From assembly GCA_965112735.1 (NCBI GenBank), contig OZ218957.1, forward strand, positions 2,170,001-2,234,000: a DNA stretch of 64,000 nucleotides, in the 5' to 3' direction. A program made the translations under genes and the position numbers. The notes beneath the pieces were generated by a model, which saw only the letters and a program-made list of their open reading frames with translations, was not told where the DNA came from and did not search any database. How positions within the stretch are numbered: the first letter of the stretch is position 1; each line of letters starts with the position of its first letter. Below, one piece after another: positions 52,028 through 62,079 of this stretch. This DNA comes from Phaeosaccion multiseriatum. Its lineage: Eukaryota; Ochrophyta, other classes.

Positions 52028-54455
52028 ATGGATGAGTTTTCCGCCCCTCCCGCCCCGTCTGATCCTGAGGAAGAGAAGGGTGGCGCCACGAAGCGGGTGA
52101 GAAGGAGCGGGAAGGCCAAGAAGATTTTGGTTGAAGCGGGGGGGGGAGATTCGGGGGAAGAGTATGTGGCGTGGAGCGACGAGGCGGGGGAGGAGGACGA
52201 CGACGAGGAGGAGGAGTGGGGAGTGAAGAAGGCGAAGGGGGGGAAGGGAAAGGGAAAAGCCGGCAAAGCTGCCAAAGCTTCGTCCGCATTGACCAAGGGG
52301 AAGGGAAAGGCAAAAGCGAAGGGAAAGGCAATAGCGAGGGCAAAAGCGAAGGGAATAGGAAAGGCGAAGGCGGGGAAAGGAGGAAGTGTAGGCCATGAGT
52401 ATCTAGATGAGGAGAGCAAGAACACCCCCTTCGTCAAGGCGCTTCTCGCGGCTCTGCAAGAGGGGGATACGGGCCTCGTGAGCGCGGCCCTGCGGAAGCT
52501 GCTCCCGGCCAAGGCTTTGGTGAACGCCACCGACTTCGCCACTTTGAGGAGGGCCACGACAAGGCTTCACACGGTGAGATTGTCACGTATGGAGCTCTCT
52601 TTTCGATTTTTAGTTATTTTGTTTTACTACCTTCTCCCCTTTCTCTTCAAGCATCTCAATCGCTCTTGGGACCAAGCCTTCACCAGCAGGCAGCGCAATG
52701 GACTGTTGCGTCTGCCTCTTTTCTCACACCCTCACTCTCACCCGTCACCATCCGGTGTATTGCGTCTGCGTTCTCGAAGGTGTGGCAAAGGGAGTGCAAG
52801 GAGACGGCCAAAGAGACGGTGGAGAGCTCGGAGAAGGAGCTCCCCGTGTGGATCATGAACACGGCCATCATGCCGGAGGTGAGCAGAGGCACAAGGGAGG
52901 GACGCCGAGGACTGTGGGTTGATGGACAAGGGACGAGGGGGCTGCCTCTGCGACTCTGCCAAAGCACTGTGCGTGCTCTCTCTCGCCTTGCTACTCACTC
53001 ACGAGGTCCATCGCTCACCCCCCCACCTCCCTCCTTCCCCTGACGTGCTGACGCTCACCTTCCTTCCTTCCTTCCTTCCTTCCTTCCTTCCTTCCTTTCT
53101 TCCTTTCTTCCTTTCTCTGGACTTTCTGATTGCGCTCGCCTCTCCTTCCTCTACCGTACTGATTGCTCAGACCTTCGCCAACATCATGTCGCACCTCGGC
53201 CGCCGCGATGCCGTCAGGTGAGTGCTCTTGTTATGTCTTGGCGACGGCGCTGCCCTTGGAGGAGGAGTGTGTGCGGACGAAGAGGAAATCATATTGTCTG
53301 GAGTTGGGATGCACTCCGCTGATTGCCCCTCCCCTCCCCGCCTCCTCTCTCTCTCTCTCTCCATCTCCTCCTCTCTCTCTTCCTCCCTTTTGCTGCCCTC
53401 CCCTCCTCCTCTCCTCCGACCCCCATCACAGATCCTCTGCGACGAGCCAGGGGTGGTGGAGGACCAGCTCCCTCCTGCCGCAATGGCAAACCTTCCGCGC
53501 CTCCTCTAGCATGAAGTGGAGCGTCATGCTAAAGACCCTTGCCGTGGTGCGGCAGGCCAACCCCTGGAGGAAGTTCACTTCTCTCACCGTGGGGCATGCT
53601 ATGAAGGTCGGCAGTCTCAAGAGCCTCGCCAAGGCGGCACCGGACTTGGAATACCTTGACCTCTCCAGCCACAAGGGCTTCAGCTACCGCACCAACTACA
53701 CTGAGGTGGCCGCAAGCCTGCCCTCCCTCAAGGGGCTCAGCACGCACCTGCGCACCTTCGACGGAAGCAGCGCCGATTGGGATATCACTTGCCTTACACG
53801 TGCACTGCCCAAGCTTCAGGCCCTCCGCTACGTCTTCCACAGATTCAATGATGGGGGTGGCATGGGCAGGCTGGGCCTCACTCCAGCCTGCCTTGGTACG
53901 ATCTCTCGCAACCTCGGCACCACATTATGCATGCTTGTCCTCGCCGGGGCGGTGACGGGAGAGACGTCCTACGAGAGGTACAAGGATGGCTGGGACAAGG
54001 CCTTACTGGAAAACTTGGGCCCCAGCGGTATGCCCAAGCTCCGCCACCTCGAGCTCTACAGTTTCAGCTTCAGCGAGGAGGCGTGGATGAGCTTCATCGC
54101 ATCCAGAGAGGGTGGTGGCAGCGGTGCCAATGGGGGAGGCAGCAGTCGCAGCGCGGGGGGAGGGGCCAGCAGCAGCAGCAGCAGCGGCGGCGGCGGCGGC
54201 AACGGAAGCAGAAGCAAACTCCTGTTCATCAAAGTCGTTCCAGACAGGACGATCACGCCTGGGGCTGGCGGGGCTGGGGTGGCGGCTCCCGTGCCCCGTG
54301 GGTTTGTGCCGACGGAGGAGGATCTCAAGCGGTGCGCTGTCAAGGCGGTGCTCAGTAATTCCGTGCCATACAGCTCCTGGACGGGATGGTCCGACGAGAG
54401 GACTGAGGCGTGGGTCGGTGAGGCCAGGAGGGCTGCCGGGGAAGTCGACCTGTGA
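52028..54455 (+). CDS. Leucine-rich protein of unknown family, paralogue B
   Basis: Four exons: 52028-52573, 52780-52878, 53171-53217, 53432-54455; 571 residues. The N-terminus is acidic, then a Lys/Gly/Ala-rich basic linker (GKGKAKAKGKAIARAKAKG), then NTPFVKALLAALQEGDTGLV shared with A. Exon 2 reads VWQRECKETAKETVESSEKE and ends MNTAIMPE, matching A's VWERECDRR…MGMPILPE. The last exon has MKWSVMLKTLAVVRQANPWRK, ALPKLQALRYVF, MPKLRHLELYSFSF and a Gly/Ser tract, then a C-terminal segment (VPTEEDLKRCAVKAVLSNS) not seen in A. The family is unrecognised; the leucine-rich periodicity suggests a protein-interaction solenoid. Start at 52028 gives MDEFSAPP; no stop separates it from more upstream codons. 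Confidence 0.78.
53061..53118. repeat. (CTTC)n tract in intron 2 of paralogue B
   Basis: CCTT tetranucleotides between exons 2 and 3, in the sense-strand pyrimidine orientation. Confidence 0.9.
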
Positions 54456-56007
54456 GGGAGGGGTGGGGAGGGGAGGGAAGTGTCCCTGGAGGCTGGAGAA
54501 CGGGAGAAACGAGGGGGGGGTGGTGAGAGGGAGAGAGGACCAGCGGCAAAGGAGGCGAGGAGAGGAGGTGTGCCGTTGCGGGGCGAGGATGCCCTGGGCT
54601 GCTGCCTGGAAAGTCCAGGACATCGTGCGCAAGTGTCCGGGAGGGGACAGATGGGCGGAGGGGCGGAAGGAGAGCCGTGCGGCCGCACCATCGCGGAGGG
54701 TGTAGGGCAGAGGAGCTCCCCTGGGGGGGGGGTCTGTTTCATATCCTCCCCCGCCATGTGCTTGGCCCTGCTTGCGCGATGGATCGGAAAGGGTGGTGGC
54801 TTGGCGGCAAACTAGGTGCAGTGAAGGAAGGAAGGAAGGAAGCAAGCAAGGAAGCAAGCAAGCAAGGCAGGAGGGTGAGGCGTCATGAATGACACACCAC
54901 TTTGCGTTTTGAGAGGCAAACTCCGATTAGCACTGAGTATCGCTGCAGGGAGTCATGGATGGGTGTGTAGAAATTATGTAGAATAAGCAAAATGTGTAGA
55001 ACAGCTTGGGGGGTTTGGGGTAGACATTATGTAGGGAGTGGGGTGTATATGTGGATATATGAGAGGGAGGGAGGGAGGGAGGGAGGGAGGGAGGGGGTCG
55101 CACGTCAAAGCAGCTCGACGAGTCCGGAGGAAGTTGCGACTAACGGGACTCAAGGCGCCAATGTGGAGGAGCTGTGCAGCCGTTAGTGATACAGCAGCAG
55201 CAGCAGAGAAGCAGCAGCAGTTCGTGGTACAGCGGCAGCACCGGCAGCAGCAGCAGCAGAAAAGCAGCAGCCACGCAAGGAGGCAGCCAAGGAGGAAGTC
55301 AATGAAGGGGGCCTCCCCGAGCCGCTAAGCGTGGAATCTTGCGATTGAAAGAGAAAGTACTCACGTCCTTTCATCTTTTGGCTCTGCGTCATTTTGGCAC
55401 CTTCGACCTTTCATCTTTTGGCTCTGCGTCATTTTGGCACCTTCGACTCGACAAATAAAATGTGTACAAAAGACAAGAGCACATTCATGGGAGAGCTGGT
55501 GAGGTGAAGAAGACTCTCGGGTGGTCGGGTGGATGGGTGGGTGGTCTATGCTTTTAATCACCTTTTCGTGCTTGGTGCTTATGGCAGTCTACTGCTGGGG
55601 GACAGTGGCGGCTGCCCTGTCTTGCCAGTCATGGGTGAGAAGATCAAAGGAGAGCGACACCCCGCCGCACCTGTTTGAGTAACAGACTCCTCGTCACACT
55701 GAAGCCGGCGGGGCAAGTCCCCACTAAACCCTCACCAAAGGGGAGTTCGTAACTATAAGGCAGTCCAGATGGAGCAGAGGGTGCATCAAATACTCAAATA
55801 CAAGACACCACGGAACCACGCGATGAATCAAGAAACACATCGCCCAAGTGCACTCACAGCACGGGCGTTTTCGGGACCCACAGCAATAGTGTAAGAACCA
55901 AGAACTTCATGTTATTCGCTTCTCCCTACGATTCGCTAATCCATTGCAAGAGCCAAGCTTCACCGCGGCGAAGATTGGCAGGAGATGAGCTGGACGGCTT
56001 CGCGTCA
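54456..56007. other. Intergenic region between convergent genes
   Basis: Contains GGAA/GCAA repeats (54824-54870), a (GGGA)n tract (55062-55095), two adjacent copies of the dispersed CAGTTGGTGATACAG-type motif (55178-55195 and 55216-55233) and a 39-bp direct duplication (about 55369-55446, unit ending CATTTTGGCACCTTCGA). Near 55945-56007 the sequence resembles the 3' flank of the other zinc-finger copies, in inverse orientation. No gene is supported. Confidence 0.55.
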
Positions 56008-57030
56008 CTACATCACCAGTCCCGAGGTATCAGCACCAGCACAAGCCCCTGCCACGCCCCCCACACGCACGCACGCTCGCAGCGCCTTTCGTCCCCGCCT
56101 CCTCTTCTCACTCGCCGCCACCATACCCTCCTCCAGCATCGCCCACTCATGCTGCTGCGTATCGTCATCCTCATCACCCCCTCCTCCTCCTGAGCGATAG
56201 CGCTGGTAGGCAGACACAAAGCCTCGAATCGTGCTCTCCAGGCTCGCCCCCTTCCTCTTGGTGCGCACAGCGTAGTGGGGCAGCAGCAACACCTTACTCT
56301 GCCCCACAGACACCACCACGCCATTCGATAGCTCCCTGTCCCGGTGGCCCCAGCAGGCTATGGCAGCGTCGGCAGCAGCATCTTCCAGCTCTCTCCACAG
56401 ACTATTGGGAAGCTGAATCTCATCCCCGACATGAAGCCCCAGCCTAGTAAGCAAGCCTCCTCCATCCCCATCCTCCTCCGCTGCTTCCTTCTCTTCCTGC
56501 TGCCTCTCCCCTCCCTCAACTGAAGGGGGGAACTTCGCCCTCTTCCTTCCTCTCCCATCGATGTCGGTGGCAGCTCCTCGCTTGGGTTTAGGCGTGCCCT
56601 GCGTTATCTTCCCCGTCTGCTCCGCTCCCTCCCTCTTCATTCGAGCATGGCGTGTACACATCCCACCACAGCCACCTTTTGATTGCTTCTCACACCCCTC
56701 CACAGTACACCTCTTGACCACAGCTCCATGCCTAGTGCACAATCCTCCTTGGACCCGCTTGTTCTCGCACCCCTCCACAGTACACCTCTTGACCACAGCT
56801 CCGTGGCTACTGCATAATCCTCCCTGCTGCGACTGCTTCTCGCACCCCTCCACAGTACACCTCTTGACTACAGCGCCATGCCTAATGCACAATCCTCCCT
56901 GCCTTGACTGCTTCTCACACCCCTCCACAGTACACGTCTTATGTTTGTTCACAGCTCCGTGCCTTATGCACAATCCTCCCTGCCTTGACCGCATCTCACA
57001 CCCCTCCACAGTACAGGTCTTTCTACCCAT
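56008..57030 (-). CDS. CTVEGC-type zinc-finger repeat protein, copy 3
   Basis: A 340-residue frame starting MGRKTCTVEGCE at 57030. Five fingers follow, each C-x4-C-x9..11-C-x2-H (for example CTVEGCEKQSRQGGLCIRH). Then come the basic linker and the conserved C-terminal domain ending GADTSGLVM, as in copies 1 and 2. The frame is open further upstream to 57255 (ATG, MKSSVFRWHPSRACSDG), but that part looks non-coding; the ATG directly before the first finger is preferred. One finger has Ser-Ser in place of the usual x-Arg before His (LCSSHGA). This is the only complete, uninterrupted member with a convincing start in the window. It retains several TGTGAGAAG sites like the one hit by the retroelements in copy 2. 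Head-to-head with the UBZ4-like gene. Confidence 0.83.
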   Translation of the reverse strand: MGRKTCTVEGCEMRSRQGGLCIRHGAVNKHKTCTVEGCEKQSRQGGLCIRHGAVVKRCTVEGCEKQSQQGGLCSSHGAVVKRCTVEGCENKRVQGGLCTRHGAVVKRCTVEGCEKQSKGGCGGMCTRHARMKREGAEQTGKITQGTPKPKRGAATDIDGRGRKRAKFPPSVEGGERQQEEKEAAEEDGDGGGLLTRLGLHVGDEIQLPNSLWRELEDAAADAAIACWGHRDRELSNGVVVSVGQSKVLLLPHYAVRTKRKGASLESTIRGFVSAYQRYRSGGGGGDEDDDTQQHEWAMLEEGMVAASEKRRRGRKALRACVRVGGVAGACAGADTSGLVM

Positions 57031-57268
57031 TTTCTCAAAAGGTCCTCCTTCCTCTGCCACCGCCCCTCTTTTTCTTGGCAAACCTTTGTATGTCTCACAT
57101 ATACTGAGACAGGGCTTTTCCTCAGAGGTCTCGTAAAGTTCTTTCTTCTTCTTTATTATTAAAGATAGTCCCGTCCTGGGGGGGGGGGGGGAATGCTGTC
57201 GGGTGCCATCTGAACACGCTCGACTCGGGTGCCATCTGAACACGCTCGACTTCACGCCTCTCTCTCTC

Positions 57269-57317
<49 letters not shown>

Positions 57318-57487
57318 AACCCTGCGCCAGTGTGCTTTACAACGTAGGGCGGGCTGAGTCTTGAAGGCGACGGGGTCAGAATGAACGATGGAAGAGGACA
57401 TTGACGAGTTTAGACAGCGAGAATCAAAAAACAATTAAAAGACGCCGCAAGGGGCAGACCGGCTGTACGCCCAAGGCGGCTCCTAGT
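57031..57487. promoter_or_regulatory. Divergent intergenic region with (CT)n tract
   Basis: 457 bp between the preferred starts of zinc-finger copy 3 and the UBZ4-like gene. Holds a G-run (57179-57192), a directly repeated word (CGGGTGCCATCTGAACACGC, twice at about 57198-57250) and a (CT)n tract (57259-57315). An ATG at 57388 opens a 16-codon frame (MEEDIDEFRQRESKNN) that stops just before the main frame, possibly an uORF or a broken true start. Confidence 0.5.
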
Positions 57488-60400
57488 ATGCTCCATTTCT
57501 TGAGCAGGAGAGGGAAAGACTCACCCAAATCGGGACCCGCAGCTGACGGGAGGCAGAGTGGGGTTGGCAGCGCTGGCGTTGTAGACGACGGTCAGCCATG
57601 CCCTGTCTGCGCGCGGCTGTTCTCCAAGGTGTCCATCGCGTTTCATGTGGAGGAGTGCCTGAAGGCGCAGGAGAAGGGGCGAAATCAGCAGCAGGGGGAG
57701 AAGCTGAAGGGGCGCCATAATGGTGAAAGGGGGGTATCTGCTGCCAAGAGACCAAAGACTGCGAGCGCCGCAAATGAAAGCAGTCCCCACTCAGACGATG
57801 ATTCTATTTGGGTTGACGACCCTTTCGGGGCAGGGCCTTTGCATGGGTCAGGGGAAGTCCCGCCGCCGCAGAAACAGGAGAGCAGCACAAAGAAGAAACG
57901 GCAGCTGCAAGAGACGTACAACTCCTCGTCAGATCAGCAGTGGCAGCAGAGGCAGCAGCAGCATAAGACGTTCAAGTCCTCCAAGTTGACGAGAGAGAAG
58001 TCTACTGCCGGTCCTGCTGCGGCTCCTGTTGCGATGGCCGCAACCTGTATCGGCAGCAGCAAGAGTACCAAAGACAAAGCAAAAAGCAGCAGCAGCAAGG
58101 GGATAGCCAAGAGCAAAGGCAAGGCGTCGTTAGAGAAGGCACGGAGGGAGCAGGAGGAGCAGCGGGAGAAGGAGGAGCGTCAGTACACTTTGTCTCAGCT
58201 CCTACCAGCGTCAGCCTCCCCCTCCTCGCCCTCCCCTCTCTTCCAGCCAGAGACGCGGACAGAAAAAGAGGGGAAAGAGGGGAGGGGAGAGCAGATGGGA
58301 GAGACGGGCTTACTGTGCCAGGAGGGCGATGGAGCGGCGGGATCGGAGGCTACAGGTCCTGGTGCTGCTGCTGCTCTGACCGAACAGCAGCGGCTGACTC
58401 TAATTTTGAGTACAGCCAAGGCAATGCGGTGAGTGGACAGGGCTTCTCTGTTGTAGTGTTATGGTCTCCCATCCTCGCTCTCCTCCTCCTCCTCCTCCTC
58501 CCCCTCCTCCTCCTCCTCCTCCTCCTCCTCCTCCTCCTCCTCCTCCTCCTCCTCCTCCTCCTCCTCCTCCTCCAGCTGCTGCTGCTGCTCTTCTTGTGCT
58601 CTGCGCGAATGTCTCACCCCCACACCTCCCCTCCACGTCCCACCGCCTGTCCGCCCCTTTCAGGCAAATGGACAGAGATGGGTCAAGCCCCAGCGAGCGT
58701 GGCATGGGATGGCTCACGCGAACTGCGAGCCACCACACCCAAGTAGGGCATCAGTTGGTTATACATCAGCCGCCAGGGGTGTACGGCGGGCAGGGGGAGG
58801 GCGGGGACGAGGCGGCGGCGGCGGAATGCAATTCGCTCCTCTCCTTGGCTGAATACGTAGACAGAGTTGGCGGTGGACCGTGCAAGGGAGGGGACAACAC
58901 GACAAAAGGGCGGGGAAGGCCGAGAGAAGACGAGGTCTACCACCACGGCAGGCCCCAGGACAGGCGGGAGGAGGAGGAGGAGGAGGAGGAGGAGGAGGAG
59001 GAGGAGGAGGAGGAGGAGGAGGAGGAGGAGCGCGTCAATGGTAGTGGATGTCAAGGAGAAGAAGCACTGGGCATGGCGAGAAAGCGGAGGAGGACGAGGA
59101 GGGAGGAGGAGGAGGGGAATGGAGGTGTATCGTGCGATGTTGCAACCATAAACCCCGGCTTGCTCGCTGGAAGTAGCTTGCTGGCGAAGTACTTTGGCGT
59201 GCTTGGCTGGACGAAAGCCGCTTGGTACGTCAGTGCAGGTCTGCGGGAGGAGAGAGGGGGAAGCCTAGAGGCACCCGCCGTCGTCGCTGCTGTTGTATCA
59301 CCAACTGTCGCTCCTGCTTCTTCTGCTCTTGCCCCAAGCAAAACTGCGACAGCATTGGCTGTGGGAAGGGCAACAGCACCTGCAGCATTAGCATCAGCAG
59401 CGGCAAGAGGCGGAGCGGCAGGGGGAAAGGGCGAGGGGACCGAGAAGGAGGTGAGGAAGGGCGAGAGGAGGGCGCCAATCGAAGAGCACCAGCCGCACCG
59501 CCCCCTCCACCCCCACCACGAGGGGGCGCTTGGAGGAGAGGGACGCAAAGGTGGCAATGGCCATGCAACTGACGAGAAGATTGTATCACCAACTGCTGCA
59601 GAAGGTGACCTTGGTCCATGTGGTCATACCACCGGTTCTGTAGCTACTGGTGCGGTTCTTGGAGGAGCAGGAACAGGAGCGGAACTCCTTCCTCCCGGCT
59701 CGACGCGCGCCCCACACGAGAAGAAGCTGGAGCAGAAGGTACCACAGCAGCAGCAGCAGCAGCAGCAGCAGCCGCAGCAGCAGCAGCCGCAGCAGCCGTT
59801 GGTGATACAGCGGGAAGCACCAGTACCAGTGCCAGAACCCACTGATAGGCAGAGAACGGCACCGGAAGGGAGGAGCAGCAGCAACAGTAACGTCTCGCAG
59901 TGGGCGCGGAGAGACAGAGAGCTGCCGAGGGGGAATGGGCAGGCAGACCCCAAGGTGTGCAGCGACACTGCCTCGCAGCAGCAGCAGCAGAAGCAGCAGC
60001 AGCAGTTGCCCAGCCGGAAGGTCACAGGTGGTGTATCACCAAGTAGTGCTGTTCCTGCCCCTTCTGCTCCTGCTCCTTCTCCCCGGCAGGGGGGCAGTGG
60101 GAGTGGCAGCAGTCCGAATTCGCGCCTCGGTGATGACTGCGGGCGCGTGAGTGGCGGAGCGCCACTACCGCTGAAGTCGCCCTCCTCGGCACCTCCTCAC
60201 CGCAACGAGCACCGTCGGGCTCCGCTTTTGAGAGGTGAGGGAGAGGTACTGACAGAGGAGCATTGGCAGGCACAGGGGACACAGCCACAGGCAGGCCCGA
60301 CAGGGGGCACAGGGCTGTGCGTGCATGTAGGAGGAGGCTTCCTTCCTCCCTTCCTTCCTTCCTCCTCCGGAGGCCCTTCCTTCTGTATGGTTATGGTTTG

Positions 60401-61319
60401 CATTCATTCCCCTAATTTCTCTCTTTTGGGTATTCTGGTGCGCAAAGTAGAGGACCAAACCAACCACTAGTTAAGCTTATCTGATCTGACATTGTCTTCC
60501 TCCTCCTCCCTTTCTCGTTCCGCTCTGACTTTTCCAGTCAACAACGGCTCGTCAAACACCAGCAATGGGGCGGGTTGGAGCTTGCCCGGAGGGGGTGGAG
60601 CAGACGCTGCTGCAAGACCAACCGGTAGCAGTGGTAGCAGCGGCGGTGGCGGTGCTGGTGCTATACCATCAACTGCTGCTTTTGCGGTTACAGGGGACGA
60701 CGAGAAGGCTATGCGCCTTCGCAAGGCCGCGCGGCTCAAAGCGGAGTGGCAGGCAAGGAGGGACAAAAAGAGGCAGCAGGAGGAGGAGGAGGGGGGGGGG
60801 GCAGAGGGCGTCAGAGAGGGAGCAGAGGCGCTGCGAAGGAAGCAGCAGCAGCCGCAGCAGCCGCAGCAGCATCAGCAGCATCAGCAGTATCAGCTGCAGC
60901 ATCCGCAGCATCCCCAGTTGGTGATACAGCAGCAGCAGCAAATTGATCCGAACCCCAGGTACCCAATCGCAGTGCCTGCTCCCGATCAGGCCCAGCAGGG
61001 GCGGCTCCGGATCGTTGCCAGTGCCTCTAGGAAGGTGAGCATGCGCTCCGAAGCCGAGATTGACTCTCCCAGCTCGGAAATCCTCGGCTGTTTAAAGACA
61101 GGAGAGGAGGTATCGTACTGTGAGGTACGGCGGCTGCCAGCATTTGGCGACGCTTGTGTGGATGTGTGGCGCTACAAGCTCGTCCCGGACGGCCAGTTGG
61201 TGGTACAGAGGAGCGGCGGTGGTGGGGGGGGTGGGTGGGTGAGTAGTCATGGTCGGAAAAAGGCTGATTTCTACACGATATGCCAGCTTCTTCCTCCTCT
61301 TCCTTCGCAAAGGAGGTAG
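57488..61319 (+). CDS. Low-complexity protein with N-terminal UBZ4-like zinc finger
   Basis: Three exons: 57488-58428, 58664-60234, 60538-61319; 1,097 residues, GT-AG introns, frames continuous. Near the N-terminus CPVCARLFSKVSIAFHVEEC has the C-x2-C…H-x3-C spacing of UBZ4/RAD18-type ubiquitin-binding fingers found in DNA-damage proteins. The middle is Gln-, Ser-, Glu- and Gly-rich with one compact segment (LLAKYFGVLGWTKAAWYVSAG). The C-terminus has a small folded-looking domain (LRIVASASRKVSMRSEAEID, GCLKTGEEVSYCEVRRLP), perhaps SH3-like. The overall architecture is unknown to me. The frame extends upstream to 57401 without ATG. The gene contains eight copies of the dispersed motif, read as (Q)LVIQ in one orientation and VSPT in the other. 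A nuclear, ubiquitin-linked role is inference from the finger alone. Confidence 0.72.
58478..58572. repeat. (CCT)n microsatellite in intron 1 of the UBZ4-like gene
   Basis: About 95 bp of CTC triplets followed by a short CTG run, between exons ending at 58428 and starting at 58664. Confidence 0.95.
58968..59030. repeat. In-frame (GGA)n repeat encoding poly-Glu
   Basis: About 20 GAG/GGA triplets in exon 2 of the UBZ4-like gene; frame retained. Confidence 0.95.
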
Positions 61320-62079
61320 AAGCCCTCTTCCCCGTCTCTTCTTCTTTTACCCCATCGAAATACAGTACATAGTGTACAAAACAGCACTTGATATACATGT
61401 ATATACATTGATCTATTACATGCATGGCATGAAGATGATGGTGATAAGAGAAGGAGAGTATAAAAGCAGAAATCTCTCTCTCTCTATCACGCCGTTAACT
61501 GCCATCTGTGGTATGGTATGGAGGCCCCACTGGACACAACTACTACTTAGTACAGGATACTGTACCGCACTGCATGAAGAGAGATTGCGCTCTGCATTAA
61601 GCGGGCTACTGACGAGCGTGTAGGCAGGGTTGGTGCGCCTTGGCGGGGTCTACAGAGAGGCATGGACGAAGGCGAGCAAGCAGAGCGATGGGGGAAAAGG
61701 ACGTTTCGTAGCGGCAAGAAGAAGGAATGCAAAAGACTCGTGGACAGGATGCTAAGCTTATGATTAGGACCGGTGCAAGCCGGCCGAACGTCTGCTTATG
61801 GCCAGCGACCGCCGTAATCTTCTGTCCGAGGCCGACAAGGAATGCACATGATTTGTGGCGTGGGGAGCGGGAAGGGCTAGGCAAGAGCTGGGCACCAGAC
61901 AGCACACACGCCACAGTGCTGGAGCTGTCACAGGCTGGCGATGCTCCGCCTCACTGCATACGGTGTCCATAATGTGTCCACGAACGGAAGTGTACTCCAT
62001 CAGTTGTGGGGGGCAGAGGGTACCCGTCCTCGCTACAGCAGCAGCAGTTGGTGATACATCAGCACTGGTCTGTGCGTGC
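61320..62079. other. Convergent intergenic region
   Basis: Lies between the stop of the UBZ4-like gene and the stop of the acyl-CoA oxidase gene. AT-richer start (61370-61500) consistent with 3' UTR. One plus-oriented copy of the dispersed motif (CAGCAGTTGGTGATACATCA) at 62042-62061, beside the oxidase stop. No gene recognised. Confidence 0.55.
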
